From Hermatobates lingyangjiaoensis (taxonomy: Eukaryota > Arthropoda > Insecta > Hemiptera > Hermatobatidae), in NCBI GenBank assembly GCA_026182355.1, contig JAPFBL010000255.1:5891501-5955500 (forward strand): 64,000 nucleotides of DNA, in the 5' to 3' direction. Each line of letters begins with the position of its first letter. Position 1 is the stretch's first letter. The notes below the pieces were generated by a model that saw nothing but the letters and a program-made list of their open reading frames with translations, was not told where the DNA came from and ran no database searches. The position numbers were made by a program, and so were the translations under genes. Positions 55,351 to 64,000 of the stretch are shown here, piece after piece.

Positions 55351-55418
55351 GTGGTGCGAATCGAACCCACGACCTTGTCATTGGAGGTCCAGCGCGCTAT
55401 CTTCTGCGCCAAAGAGAC
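55351..55418 (-). other. tRNA-like sequence in Helitron 2, antisense to the element
   Basis: Minus strand: A-box-like TGGCGCAGAAGATAGCGCGC and B-box-like GGTCGTGGGTTCGATTCGC with tRNA-like spacing. The presumed anticodon stem and acceptor stem do not pair, and base 33 is C, so this is not a functional tRNA gene. Confidence 0.6.
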
Positions 55419-55750
55419 TTTTGTTCAATAAGCTTTCAAAACCTGATATAAATGACGTCGAACAATTAAATAATAGTTTTTCGACCTAAATGATAATGAA
55501 CTAATTATAAAAAATTGAGAAAGAGGAAATTTAATGAATAATGGATGAGAATATGAAATGATTATTTAATTTATATCAACAAATGGTATTTATTATAGTT
55601 AACAGAAGTTTTAGAAATTATCAAAATAATATAAGTAAAATATTAACAGCATTCAATTATGTCAGAAATCAAAAAATACTTTGTCATAATGCCTATATTT
55701 TCTTCTTTTGATATATCTATTTCAATAAAAATGATAGAGTAAGGCTCCCG

Positions 55751-56690
55751 ATGCTCGGAAAGTACAGGAAAGTTCTTAATAAAACTAGTTCTCTTCAAAT
55801 TAAGGAGTTCAGGACTATATGCATTGGCTGTAGTCCCTCAGGAATTGACAACTTCTTTCAGCTGTCAAGAGAGGAACTGATAACGCTTGAATCAGTCTTA
55901 CTTGTGGTACAATTTACTAAATTCCATTTAGCTCGCAATATCAGAGTTCAAAAAGAAAATGAGGAATACTGTAAATTACTGATAAATATTGGTGACAAGA
56001 GAGTTGAAAAGAATGAAAATAAAGAGATCATTACTGCCCGAAGACATGTTTATCCGTGCACATAATGTTGTCCAATGTATAAAATGTATTTACTGTTCAT
56101 TCGCCAACCCACAAATATTGTTCACGGAAAATTCTATATAAGTACCATTTAGCGAAACACACAGTGAACTTAATCATAGGTTCATGGTATAATTTTCAGA
56201 AATTAAACAATGTATGTCATATAACTCGGTTTGTATAGAAACAGATTACCCTCAAAAATTGCTTGACTTACTAGAGTTGTCTGGATCCCCCAACATTAGT
56301 TAAAACTCAAAAAAGTAGCTCCAATCAAGTTTTGAGAAATACTGATCCACCTCGCTTATGTAATGAAACAAAACTAATAACTAAGGAGGATTATGAAAAG
56401 TAATTGTTTGTAAAATTATCGTATCACGGTTTCAATGAGAAATAATTTTAATTCAAAGATGGAGAATTGTTTTACCTGAAGAGGACAACATTCCTTTTTC
56501 AAGGATTCAATTTCCAATTCAGTTAGAATTTGCCATGACTATTCATAAGTCTCAAGGAGAGACTCTAAAGAATGTTTTAGTTCATTTAGGTAAAGCATTA
56601 TTTCAACATGACCAATTACATGTTTGTTCATAGAAGGGTTAAACAAAAAGATAACAAAGTTTTTTTGGAAAATTCAGATGGTTCAAAAAA
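55751..56690 (+). pseudogene. Helitron Pif1-like helicase, decayed
   Basis: Successive frames read FHLARNIRVQKENEEYCKLL (helicase motif region with N-x-R-V), SVCIETDYP..LLDLLELSGSP, RNTDPPRLCNETKLIT and FSRIQFPIQLEFAMTIHKSQ (motif V/VI region, H-K-S-Q-G). This is the established order of C-terminal motifs in Helitron helicases. Frameshifts near 56070 and 56300 and stops after 56600 disable it. The Walker A region is not present. Confidence 0.8.
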
Positions 56691-56840
56691 TGTTAGAAAT
56701 AGAAGAGAACTTTCTTAAAAATATGTTCAGTATCCTCTTTATTAGATATAAATTGATTTAGAGTTTATCTGCATTTATGTAAACATGTATGCATTAAAAA
56801 GGAAGGTGTTGGATGACTCAACGGGTCACAGGTAGCCTGG

Positions 56841-58047
56841 TTCTTCTTACACTTCAAATTTTCCAAGGCAAATTAAAATTTTTAGTTGGAAGTACGAGAA
56901 GAGTTTTTTACAATAGTGGTTTAGGAAACCTCATAATAATCTATATAATATTATTTATTGCGTTTTAAATTATTTTTTAATCGTTAGTTAATGACGTTAA
57001 AAGAAAAATTAAACTAACATTTCATTCAAATGCTTACTTTAAATAAAATATACCATTGCTAAATACTAAAAGTATTATTTTTTTTCAGAGTGCTTGTTTG
57101 AACTATTTTTATTAACATTATGAAAAAGAATTCTCAGCAAAGTGTTAATTATTTTTAAAGTTATATACAAAGATCTTATCACGAGTTAAACATTCATTTA
57201 TAACATGACCTCAGGCTAAAGCTAATTTAAACAACATAAAAGTTTAAAAGATAATTTTTTGTCTGTTTTGTATCAAGTGAAAAGAGTCAGAAAGTTGAAG
57301 TGAACGTGCCTTGCTCTTCCTGACCTATGACCCGGGGGAAAAGAAACCCAACCTTGCAGTGTCACCACAGCTCGTAATCGAAAAGAGTCTTATATGTACA
57401 TATGTATGTGAGAAGAATACCAGATGCCGAATATCCGAATAGATAGTTATTTGTCAAAATTACCCATAAAATCGAGTTCACAGAGTGCGTAAACTTTACA
57501 AAAATAGTCAAAAATAATTTACAATTTATTACTCGAGTGGCCAGAAAAAGACAATATCTTATCTTAAATCGATAACTAAGGGAGACTCACAGTTGACTAA
57601 TCGTAAATATTAAACAAAGTTACAATAATCAAAGCTGATGATTATAAACATTGATTCCAAAGGATTTGGAAGAAATGTTGATTGGATATTTCAGAATTCA
57701 GGGTGAGTACAATTTTATAATCGCCTTTTTTATCGATTTTATAATAATGATTATAATTGTTACACTTTTTTTAGTACTAAGGTGTTTTTATTTTACCACT
57801 TTTATAATTTAAGTTTCTAGTTGTTTATACTAAATAATTATTTCTTTATCATGTTTAGAGCACTAGGCACGGATTTGTGGCAAAAGAAAACCTACTCAGG
57901 GACATATCGAATCGCTCAAACGTGCTTTGATATGGGTGCTACTAATGAATTGTTAACACAAGTATGACAAATACCATTTTGGTAAAGTCTAAAAAGAAAG
58001 AAATAGCACTGCAAATTTTTTTCGCGGTGTGCCAGCACATTATATTT
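56841..58047. other. Intergenic region
   Basis: AT-rich; a GC-richer patch at 57290-57370 and a short protein-like stretch at 57870-57960 (LWQKKTYSGTYRIAQ) without family assignment. Confidence 0.35.
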
Positions 58048-58720
58048 TTACTTTACTTTACTATAAGTAAAGTACAGTGATCGTGAAAAAATACGATCTC
58101 CAGATTTTGACTGATTTACATATTTTAAGGACCTCAAAATTGTTACATGACGTTTTTTCAATCCTGTCTGTGTGTGCGGTGGGTGTCTCCAAAAGCTTCT
58201 GAACATGCTACTGTCTACAATATTCGATATTTCTAATTAATATTTTACACAAAAATGGCCCTCAGAGTGTAGATGAAGTCTATTATTTTGGAGCAAATAT
58301 ACATGATAGGAAAGTCACTTTTTTTTACCAAAAATGAGTTTTTAGACATTTATTCTCCTAAACTAATCTTGAAATTGCGGCATTATCATGGAAGCAACAA
58401 AAGCAATAACTGAAAAATCCTCAGATTTTAAAACAACAAGAAATATTTTTTTCCAATAATATGTAAAAATTTTGACATAATTTTTAATCTGAAAGTTTGT
58501 CAGAATGATGCAAGGCATATCGTTTGGCATATCATAATGACATTATATCTAAAAATAGAACAGTATATGGGGGATTACTTGGAATTTTTTCAAAATGCAT
58601 TAACTAAAAGGGCGTTATAGTACATTTTCTGTTTTTAGAAAATATTGATTTGCGCTAAACGGCGCAATAAAGAACAATGAAATTTTTCCATTGTTGAGTG
58701 TAGGCCACTTCATTTTTTTT
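58048..58720 (+). repeat. Dispersed repeat R1, copy d
   Basis: Starts with the hairpin ACTTTACTATAAGTAAAG, then GATCGTGAAAAAATACGATC, GTGTGTGCGG, ATACATGATAGGAAAGTCAC, GGGCGTTATAGTACATTTTC and ends GTTGAGTGTAGGCCACTTC. The most complete middle section of the family. Confidence 0.75.
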
Positions 58721-59454
58721 AAATGTGGCATCTGCCATTGCCTTATAATTATAGTACTTGTAAGTAACATCTGTATAATTTATTTGTTCATTAAATAAAC
58801 AAATTTAATAAACATTAAAATAAATTATTTAAAAATTTTATACTAATTATTAAATTGTGCTATTTACATTTTATTTCATAACTAAACTCTTATAAACAAC
58901 TAGTAAAAATATCAACTTGATAACACATTTATTGATGTGTATTTTGTACCATTTTTTTGATAGCAAATCGAAGTGAAATAAGTTAAAGTTACAAGTTACA
59001 TGAACTGATACACTGATCACCTAAACACATACATGAACTGATACCTTAACTTTGTAATAACTGAATAATTAAATTACAATTTTGTTCATATTTATAAATT
59101 AACATCAAAATTATTACTTAGAGACTCCAAAATACCTCTGTGCCAACTTTGGTCCGCGTCCTGTGATTACCATCTTGAGTCAGTATCTCAATGCAATAGA
59201 GGAATAATCATCAATATTATCATAATCAAGTTTTCTCTTTATTAGTCTCTGCGATAGTTTGGTGTTGATGCAGGATTTATTAAGCATAATATATGAATTA
59301 AAGAAAAGATTTCGAAATTTAGAAACATATTCGACAAAGTAAATGAAGTGGGGAGGACATAAACTCAGGTATCAGACATAAACTTTTCAAATGCATGTGT
59401 GTGTGTAAGCATGTATGTATAAAAAGATTTCATATATACACGTAAAATAACAAT

Positions 59455-59615
59455 CTTTCACCCTTTTAAAATACCACTCTTCTCAACCCCTCACCAGATG
59501 TTTTCTGCATCTAGTGTTTCAGTTGGGTTTTTGACTCTGAAGAAGACCGCTTGTTACTGTTGAAAGATCTTAGTCTTGTTTTCCCATTTCATATTGTGGT
59601 TTGATCATTGTACGT
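59455..59615 (+). repeat. Dispersed hammerhead-bearing repeat, copy C
   Basis: Runs from CACCCTTTTAAAATACCA through CTCAACCCCTCACCAGATG to TTCATATTGTGGTTTGATC. Carries the best-preserved hammerhead motif of this family (59524-59586). Small size and non-coding content recall retrozymes or Penelope-like terminal regions. Confidence 0.7.
59524..59586 (+). ncRNA. Candidate type-I hammerhead ribozyme, copy C
   Basis: Helix I: TGGG (59524-59527) with CCCA (59583-59586) and GACT (59533-59536) with AGTC (59572-59575), separated by T-rich internal loops. Core CTGAAGA 59537-59543; helix II 59544-59561 (one mismatch here, ACCG/CGGT in sister copies); GAAA 59562-59565; helix III is the self-complementary AGATCT (59565-59570) with no loop; predicted cleavage after T59571. 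A zero-loop helix III implies a dimeric active form. Confidence 0.6.
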
Positions 59616-59805
59616 ATGTACATGGATAATAGGTTTCAGAGTAAACGAGTGCAATAAAAATTAGCGACCAAACTACAGTAAGATAATTAGAAATGTGACT
59701 ATGATGTTTTAATGAAAATAAGTTGTCTTTGTCAGAGTCTCAGAGATACTGAAATAAGTGATATAGAATACCACGCGGTATGTCCTACATCTCTTGTTTC
59801 AGTAT

Positions 59806-59895
59806 GAATGAGACTCTGACGATGACCACTTGTTTTGGTTAAAAAATATAATCACCCTTCTGATTTTCTTGCTGTGGTTGGACGTTGATATATAT
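59806..59895 (+). repeat. Dispersed hammerhead-bearing repeat, copy E (degenerate)
   Basis: GACT 59812-59815, CTGACGA 59816-59822 and a hairpin ACCA/TGGT are present, but GAAA has become AAAA and the cleavage region is lost. It ends with TTGCTGTGGTTGGA. Confidence 0.55.
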
Positions 59896-59952
59896 GTATA
59901 TGTATATATGTGTGTATGTATGATGGCAGCAAATCCTCACGTAAACATGTTT

Positions 59953-60188
59953 CATTAAAGTACACAGCATCCTCTGCGTTAACGACTTTTAAGCTGGTCT
60001 GCTCCAATTTACTAACAACCTTGCGGTGGGCTGTTAAAAGCTATATTAATTGCCCAAGAGACATCTTAATTTGGCATGAGCAGATGTAAAAAGAAAATCA
60101 CAACTTCCAGCCCACCGCAAGGTTGTTCGTAAATTGGAGCAGACCAGCTTAAAAGTCGTTAACACAGAGGCTGCTGTGTACTTTAATG
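59953..60188. mobile_element. Fold-back element, 81-bp arms, 96% identical
   Basis: The left arm 59953-60033 (CATTAAAGTACACAGCATCC to CTTGCGGTGGGCTG) is the inverse of 60108-60188, with three mismatches in 81. A 74-bp spacer separates them. No coding capacity. High arm identity suggests recent origin or arm conversion; transcripts would form a long hairpin. Confidence 0.9.
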
Positions 60189-60239
60189 AGATAAATAAAT
60201 AAATATATATATATTTTTAAATGAAATATATATATATTA

Positions 60240-61126
60240 CTGTAAAACTGCTTTTAACTCGATTTCATAAAACGAAATCCATCAAGATTTAATTTAACAA
60301 GGTGAAATAAGAATTTTAAAATTTATTGTTCCAGTAATTTTGCTCAGAAGTGAAGAAAGATCACGAGATAAGTAATGTTGCATTTAAGTTTATCCTATTT
60401 TTAGATAATGACAGGCCATCCCCCTGCTATCAGCGATTTAAATGAAAATGTCAAAATCGTGTTTTTGCCACCAAATACGACACCTCTAGCAGCTCATAGA
60501 TCTCCCAGCCATCCTAACTTTTATGAAAATTTATTTGAGAAATACTTTTGAGAAAGCAGTGAAAGTGGTTGCAGATGATAATACACTGTCTTTAGTTGAA
60601 TTTTGGAAAAATTTTTAAACTAAGTTGACTTCATCAACGTAGATCAGCAGAGCTCTTATGAGGGAGAGGATGACAAATCTAACAGACAGGAAGAATCTGT
60701 AAATCATGAGATGACATCAGAGCAGCTTAATCAGTTATTGAGAAGTTCTAAAACGCTGAAGCATGAAATACAAGACATGGATCCTGACCTTAAAGAAGTA
60801 TTCAAGTCAGGTAGCTGATTGATAAAGCTTTTAACTGCTACATCGTCATGCGTGAAGAAAAGAAGAAGAAAATATTCAGAAGAACTTAGATAACTTTATA
60901 TTAAAAAGGAAATAGTATACAGTTTCAAAATAAATTAAAATCTATATTTTATTTAACACTTCATATAATATCTAAATTAAGGCAATTGTACGTCACTTAT
61001 TACACAGATTGTGAGTTAATGGGATGAAACACAACATTTTATTTACACTTAGTTATTCAATTAACACGATTTTATATTGAACGGCCATTTAGAGAGATCC
61101 ATTAATCGTGCTAAGCCGGTTTTACT
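60240..61126 (+). mobile_element. Tigger-type DNA transposon, internally deleted
   Basis: The left end CTGTAAAACTGCTTTTAACTCG and the inverse of the right end AGTAAAACCGGCTTAGCACG resemble each other and Tigger termini, with TA-rich flanks. Between them lies a transposase C-terminal relic. The DNA-binding half and most of the catalytic domain are missing. Confidence 0.65.
60402..60838 (+). pseudogene. Tigger/pogo transposase C-terminal relic
   Basis: Frame 1 reads MTGHPPAISDLNENVKIVFL followed by PPNTTPL, the region before the last catalytic acid of DDE_1 transposases. A deletion and frameshift follow, then LRNTFEKAVKVVADDNTLSL and VEFWKNF. A later frame reads EMTSEQLNQLL, then EIQDMDPDLKEVFKSGS to a stop at about 60838. 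The D-Q-G-V catalytic segment is deleted. Inactive. Confidence 0.75.
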
Positions 61127-61128
61127 AT

Positions 61129-61160
61129 ATATATATTATATATATATATATATATATATT
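61129..61160. repeat. (TA)n microsatellite between Tigger and Penelope-like relics
   Basis: TA run with one interruption, joining the right end of the Tigger-type element to the broken N-terminal frame of the Penelope-like fragment. Confidence 0.9.
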
Positions 61161-61260
61161 TAGTAAATTTTGAGTTCCTGTCTATATGCTTCTTCTCAAG
61201 AACTTTGACTTGCCTAAAAACAGCTTTTTGTTTGTTAGAACAACGGTTGAAATGGTCAGC

Positions 61261-61315
61261 GATTGTAGTCGACGCGTTTCGATCACTTTACGTCATCATC
61301 TTCAGGACATCAATC
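61261..61315 (-). ncRNA. Candidate type-I hammerhead ribozyme in Penelope-like terminal region
   Basis: Minus strand: GATT (61315-61312) pairs with AATC (61264-61261) and GTC (61308-61306) with GAC (61270-61268) as helix I, with a GAT/TAC internal loop. Core CTGAAGA 61305-61299; helix II 61298-61281 with five pairs and one G.G; GAAA 61280-61277; helix III is the palindrome ACGCGT; site GTC, cleavage after the complement of 61271. Hammerheads are established in Penelope-like terminal regions, and the position about 80 bases after the coding end agrees. Confidence 0.7.
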
Positions 61316-61395
61316 AGGGGGAGGATGTGGGTTTTATACGTTGTAGAGGTTGCAAAAGTCTAACCAGTGGGATGTTAGTTTTATTGGCTCTGGTT

Positions 61396-61560
61396 CTAGT
61401 CTAAAGTTGGTGTTTGGTCTCCGAGTAGTCGGAGTGTCCGCGTAGTTCCAGTTTGTTGCCTGTTTATTGCTGCGTTGTTCTTCATTATTTCTATTGCCTC
61501 ATGGGTCTGTAGTCTATTGTAGTCATTTATCTGTTTGAAGATTCTCGTAGTTTTGGCTTT
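61396..61560 (-). pseudogene. Penelope-like polyprotein extreme C terminus
   Basis: Minus-strand frame IKAKTTRIFKQINDYNRLQT, then HEAIEIMKNNAAINRQQTG and LRLLGDQTPTLD to a stop at 61396. It matches the frameshifted end of the 14-kb copy (TNDYNRL, YEAIEISKN, NRQQTG). The GIY-YIG domain is absent. Confidence 0.65.
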
Positions 61561-61639
61561 AATAATATGTATATATTTAATAGTAGCAACAGCTTCTGCT
61601 CTCACGATTTTTGATTTTTGAGCAACTGTCTCGATCTTG

Positions 61640-61915
61640 CCAGTTGGGATTTGCCTCTGACGAAGACCGCTTGTTATGGTTAAAAGATCTTAGTCTTAAG
61701 ATATATATATATATATATATAACATTATATATATATATATATATATATATATCAATGATCAAACCACAATCTGAAATGGGAACGTTCTTAGTCTTTTTTC
61801 CCATTTCGTATTGTGATTTGATGACTGATTGTTAATTTCACGTGTTTATGTAAAATCATATATATATATACATATATAATAATATTTCCCATTTCTTATT
61901 GTGGTTTGAAATTAT
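61640..61915. repeat. Hammerhead-bearing repeat pieces (copy D) with TA expansions
   Basis: CTGACGA at 61657-61663 is followed by CGCTTGTTATGGTTAAAAG, where the first base of GAAA is lost. A TA-rich tract follows, then an inverted fragment (ATCAATGATCAAACCACAAT), a direct fragment (TAGTCTTTTTTCCCATTTCG) and a last piece at about 61885-61910. A mosaic of at least three partial copies. Confidence 0.6.
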
Positions 61916-61921
61916 ATATAT

Positions 61922-62493
61922 ATTGTGTTAAACTGAATTGCCTTAATCAAACATACCTTTCTTTTAAGCAGTTTTTCATATTTTCAAGATAATTTCAAAT
62001 CGTCTTGATTCACCTGGTGAATTATTTCAACAAAACTCCGGTTGGCCATCACTGTTTATTAATAACATTTGACATGTTTCGGTTGTCTCCAACAATCTTC
62101 AGAAATAAAATTGTTATCAATCGAACAAGTATGTAAACATAACAGTAAGCTAAATAAATTTTTCACTAAAAAAATAAATTTCACTATTTTACTATGTAAT
62201 ACTAGATTATATTAGGGTTTTAAAATATTACTAGGATGGATAAAAGAAAAATTAAGGTTAGGATGGGGGAATTGTTCACCCTAGTGGTTTGAGCTGACGT
62301 GTGCTGCCTGTGTGCTGTTGGTTGGAGGCAACCGAAACATGTCAAATGTTAGTTAATAAATAGTGATGGCCAACCGGAGTTTTGCTGAAATAATTCACCA
62401 GCTGAATCAAGACGATTTGAAATTATCTTGAAAATATGAAAAACTGCTTAAAAGAAAGCTATGTTTGATTAAGGCAATTCAGTTTAACACAAT
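61922..62493. mobile_element. Fold-back element, ~172-bp inverted arms, hammerhead in left arm
   Basis: The left arm 61922-62093 (ATTGTGTTAAACTGAATTGC to GGTTGTCTCCAAC) is the inverse of 62321-62493, highly similar, with a 227-bp AT-rich spacer. A hammerhead motif spans the inner end of the left arm. The right arm keeps helix II (GGTTG/CAACC) and GAAACATGTC but has lost the CTGANGA core. It may be two head-to-head copies of one repeat. Confidence 0.85.
62061..62118 (-). ncRNA. Candidate type-I hammerhead ribozyme in fold-back element
   Basis: Minus strand: GATAAC (62118-62113) pairs with GTTATT (62066-62061) and ATTT (62106-62103) with AAAT (62070-62067), with AATTTT bulged between them on one side. 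Core CTGAAGA 62102-62096; helix II GTTG/CAAC with GAGA loop (62095-62081); GAAA 62080-62077; helix III palindrome ACATGT; site GTC, cleavage after the complement of 62071. Ten helix I pairs and a complete core make this the most convincing motif; the base of helix II has mismatches. Confidence 0.7.
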
Positions 62494-62527
62494 TTGTATA
62501 AAAGAAGGTCTGCATCTATTTATACTA

Positions 62528-62564
<37 letters not shown>

Positions 62565-62892
62565 ATACCCAGACTACTCTAAGGGCTTCTGAGGAAGCCT
62601 TCATTTGGTTATTGGGTGCAAGAAATTCCCCTGGTCTAAATTTAATCAAATGATTTTTTTTCCTCGTTTAATTTTAGTTTTATGTTTTTTTCCTTTCATT
62701 TCTCTTTTTTACTTTTCTCCTCCCTTTTACTTAAATATCACTTTTATAATTTTACTTACTCACAGCCTAAACTGGTTCACGTTGGTAAGGTGGCTGCACT
62801 GCGTGTCATTGTATCGCGCCAGTTTACATCGGCCAGTGGACGCATCTACGTCTCCGTTCCTTCATTCTTTCTCCTTTTATTTTCTTTCTTTC

Positions 62893-62937
62893 TACTCTCC
62901 TGAAGACGGCAAGACGCCGAAATTATCGAGATTCGTG
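62893..62937 (+). ncRNA. Candidate hammerhead-like motif
   Basis: TCTC (62896-62899) pairs with GAGA (62928-62931), and TAC (62893-62895) with GTG (62935-62937) after a TTC bulge. Core CTGAAGA 62900-62906; helix II GGC/GCC; GAAA 62919-62922; a very small helix III (ATTAT); site ATC ending at 62927. Pairing in helix III is minimal, so activity is uncertain. Confidence 0.45.
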
Positions 62938-62989
62938 AGTGTTCGTCCTTTTTCTTGTGTTTTCTAGCTGTAACTTTAATTATATATAT

Positions 62990-63412
62990 ATAGGTGTGCT
63001 CTCTAATCGGGATTCGGTCAATTTTCTAGGATAAAAAATCAAACTCTCATGGGTGCCAACATGCCGGTTTTATTTAAAACCTTTTTCATAGGCCTACAAA
63101 CAAAGAATAATGAGAATCATATATCAACATCAAACATATACACAATATGAAAATGGATTGTTACAATTTATGAATATTCAAGCAGAAGTATTTCAGAGAT
63201 ACATAAAACAATATTACTTACAGAAGTAAGAATTTTTTAACTAAGAAAATGAAATTTACATTATTTAAAGGAACAACAATGTTAACCGGACAAAGCCTTC
63301 GACTAAACTAATAAGATAACATTACAAATAAACTCAACACTGTTCACTTAAAGGAACTAAATAAATCAAATTTCAGAAAATTGACCGAATCCCGATTAGA
63401 GAGCACACCTAT
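62990..63412. mobile_element. DNA-transposon-like element with perfect 38-bp terminal inverted repeats
   Basis: ATAGGTGTGCTCTCTAATCG and the following 18 bases (62990-63027) are exactly inverted at 63375-63412. If TA is the duplicated target, the element is GGTGTGC...GCACACC, 62992-63410. The interior is AT-rich and non-coding. Perfect arms indicate recent mobility. Tc1/mariner-like targeting is suggested, but the terminus does not match a family I know. Confidence 0.8.
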
Positions 63413-63449
63413 TCTATCAAACGGTCGATATATTATTAAATCTGCTATA

Positions 63450-63640
63450 TATATAAATCAATGATTAAACCAGAATATGAATGGGAAAAAAAGACTAAAA
63501 TCTTTCAACCGCAACAAGCGGTCTAAAGATTGAAACCGTAACAAGCTTGTTACGGTTGAAAGATCTTAGCCTTTTTTTTTCCATTTCATATTCTGGTTTG
63601 ATCATTCATTGTTATTTCATGTGTTTATATGAAATCTTCT
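63450..63640. repeat. Head-to-head pair of the hammerhead-bearing repeat (copy F)
   Basis: The left half is inverse (ATCAATGATTAAACCAGAAT, then GACTAAAATCTTTCAACCGC); the right half is direct (GCTTGTTACGGTTGAAAGAT to GTTATTTCATGTGTTTATAT). They meet near 63525-63545. Both lack the CTGANGA core at the junction. Confidence 0.65.
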
Positions 63641-64000
63641 GATATATATATATATATATATATCGTAGTAATTTGTTTATAGCGAAATAATTATATTTAT
63701 ATATATATCAATGATAAAGTTTAAAAGTTTATTATAAGGATTTATTTTTTTTTACAGTTTTCACGTTCAAATAATTCTTAGGTAAATGGTCTAACATACG
63801 AGTAAATTATTTGTTTACCTACTCCCTAATGTAAAGTAGACAATAATTTGAGCAAGTCATGTCGTAGTTATTGGCATTCATGACATACCTTAAAAACTGT
63901 TAACTTTGTTGAAAATCTCTAGACTAGCATTAATCATGCACCGAATTGGTTTTTCGGAGTAAACTCTTGCAAGTGATCCAAGATGCATGTAACAACTCAT
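63641..64000. other. Window end
   Basis: TA runs at about 63642-63663 and 63695-63708, then AT-rich sequence without recognised features. Confidence 0.5.

Larger units (their letters stand above)
55274..56840 (+). mobile_element. Helitron copy 2 with helicase remnant
   Basis: The 5' end aligns with Helitron 1 from ATATATACTTATAAAAC through GTGATGTTC and the tRNA-like head; the 3' end aligns through GGTGTTGGATGACT and GGGTCACAGGTAGCCTGG (CTGG in place of CTAG). Length 1567 bp. It keeps more of the helicase than copy 1 but no Rep domain. Several stops and frameshifts show it is inactive. Confidence 0.7.
61165..61605 (-). mobile_element. Penelope-like element fragment 2
   Basis: Minus strand, in order: a C-terminal coding end (61605-61396), a non-coding terminal region with a hammerhead (61261-61315), then the start of an N-terminal frame (DRNAST, HFNRCSNKQKAVFR) down to about 61165, where a TA microsatellite begins. 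Same order as the 13.7-14.7 kb fragment and likewise bounded by TA-rich sequence. Confidence 0.7.

Noticed and set aside
55351..55418. Functional tRNA gene
   Set aside because: Box A and box B fit, but acceptor and anticodon stems do not pair and base 33 is C; it lies inside a Helitron.
61577..61835. Tyr-Ile repeat peptides on both strands
   Set aside because: Translation of TA microsatellites.

Overview
The window is AT-rich eukaryotic DNA with spliced genes, long introns, abundant microsatellites and a dense mixture of decayed mobile elements. Protein similarities recognised from memory (SUMF1, ZNF318-type protein), tRNA-derived SINEs, Penelope-like elements, Helitrons and Tigger/hAT/mariner-type elements together suggest a metazoan. 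A lophotrochozoan such as a mollusc is my best guess, but the sequence alone does not prove it.

Genes. All confident coding sequence lies in the first 24 kb on the + strand. (1) The terminal exon of a formylglycine-generating enzyme gene (SUMF1) is at 1877-2041; the rest of that gene lies left of the window. (2) A ten-exon gene at 7089-23685 encodes a nuclear-type protein of about 1186 residues. It has an Arg/Ser-rich N terminus, a coiled coil, two matrin-type C2H2 zinc fingers and a low-complexity C-terminal exon, and resembles ZNF318. A 25-codon upstream ORF stops one base before its ATG. (3) An isolated exon-like block at 4715-4811 has no assigned gene.

From 24 kb to 64 kb I see no intact host gene. 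This part holds: a mariner-type remnant (25.8-26.0 kb); two SINE copies (27.1 and 46.9 kb); a dispersed repeat of unknown class, called R1 here (38.5, 40.5, 46.4 and 58.0 kb); a seven-copy 57-bp tandem repeat (36.1 kb); a ~64-bp VNTR with an 828-bp higher-order period (41.2-42.5 kb); two Helitron copies with helicase remnants and an antisense tRNA-like head (35.1 and 55.3 kb); a Tigger-type transposase remnant (60.2-61.1 kb); two Penelope-like fragments (13.7-14.7 and 61.2-61.6 kb); and several fold-back elements, one with perfect 38-bp terminal inverted repeats (63.0-63.4 kb).

The most notable signal is recurrence of type-I hammerhead ribozyme architecture: CTGANGA core, hairpin, GAAA, a very short or palindromic helix III, a NUH site, and a helix I with an internal loop or bulge. 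It appears in at least four repeat families that otherwise look unrelated. The best cases are 61261-61315 (-) in a Penelope-like terminal region, 62061-62118 (-) in a fold-back element, 59524-59586 (+) in a ~200-bp dispersed repeat, and 62893-62937 (+). Three of the four share a six-nucleotide self-complementary helix III (ACGCGT, ACATGT or AGATCT). Activity is inferred from drawn structures only; nothing was computed.
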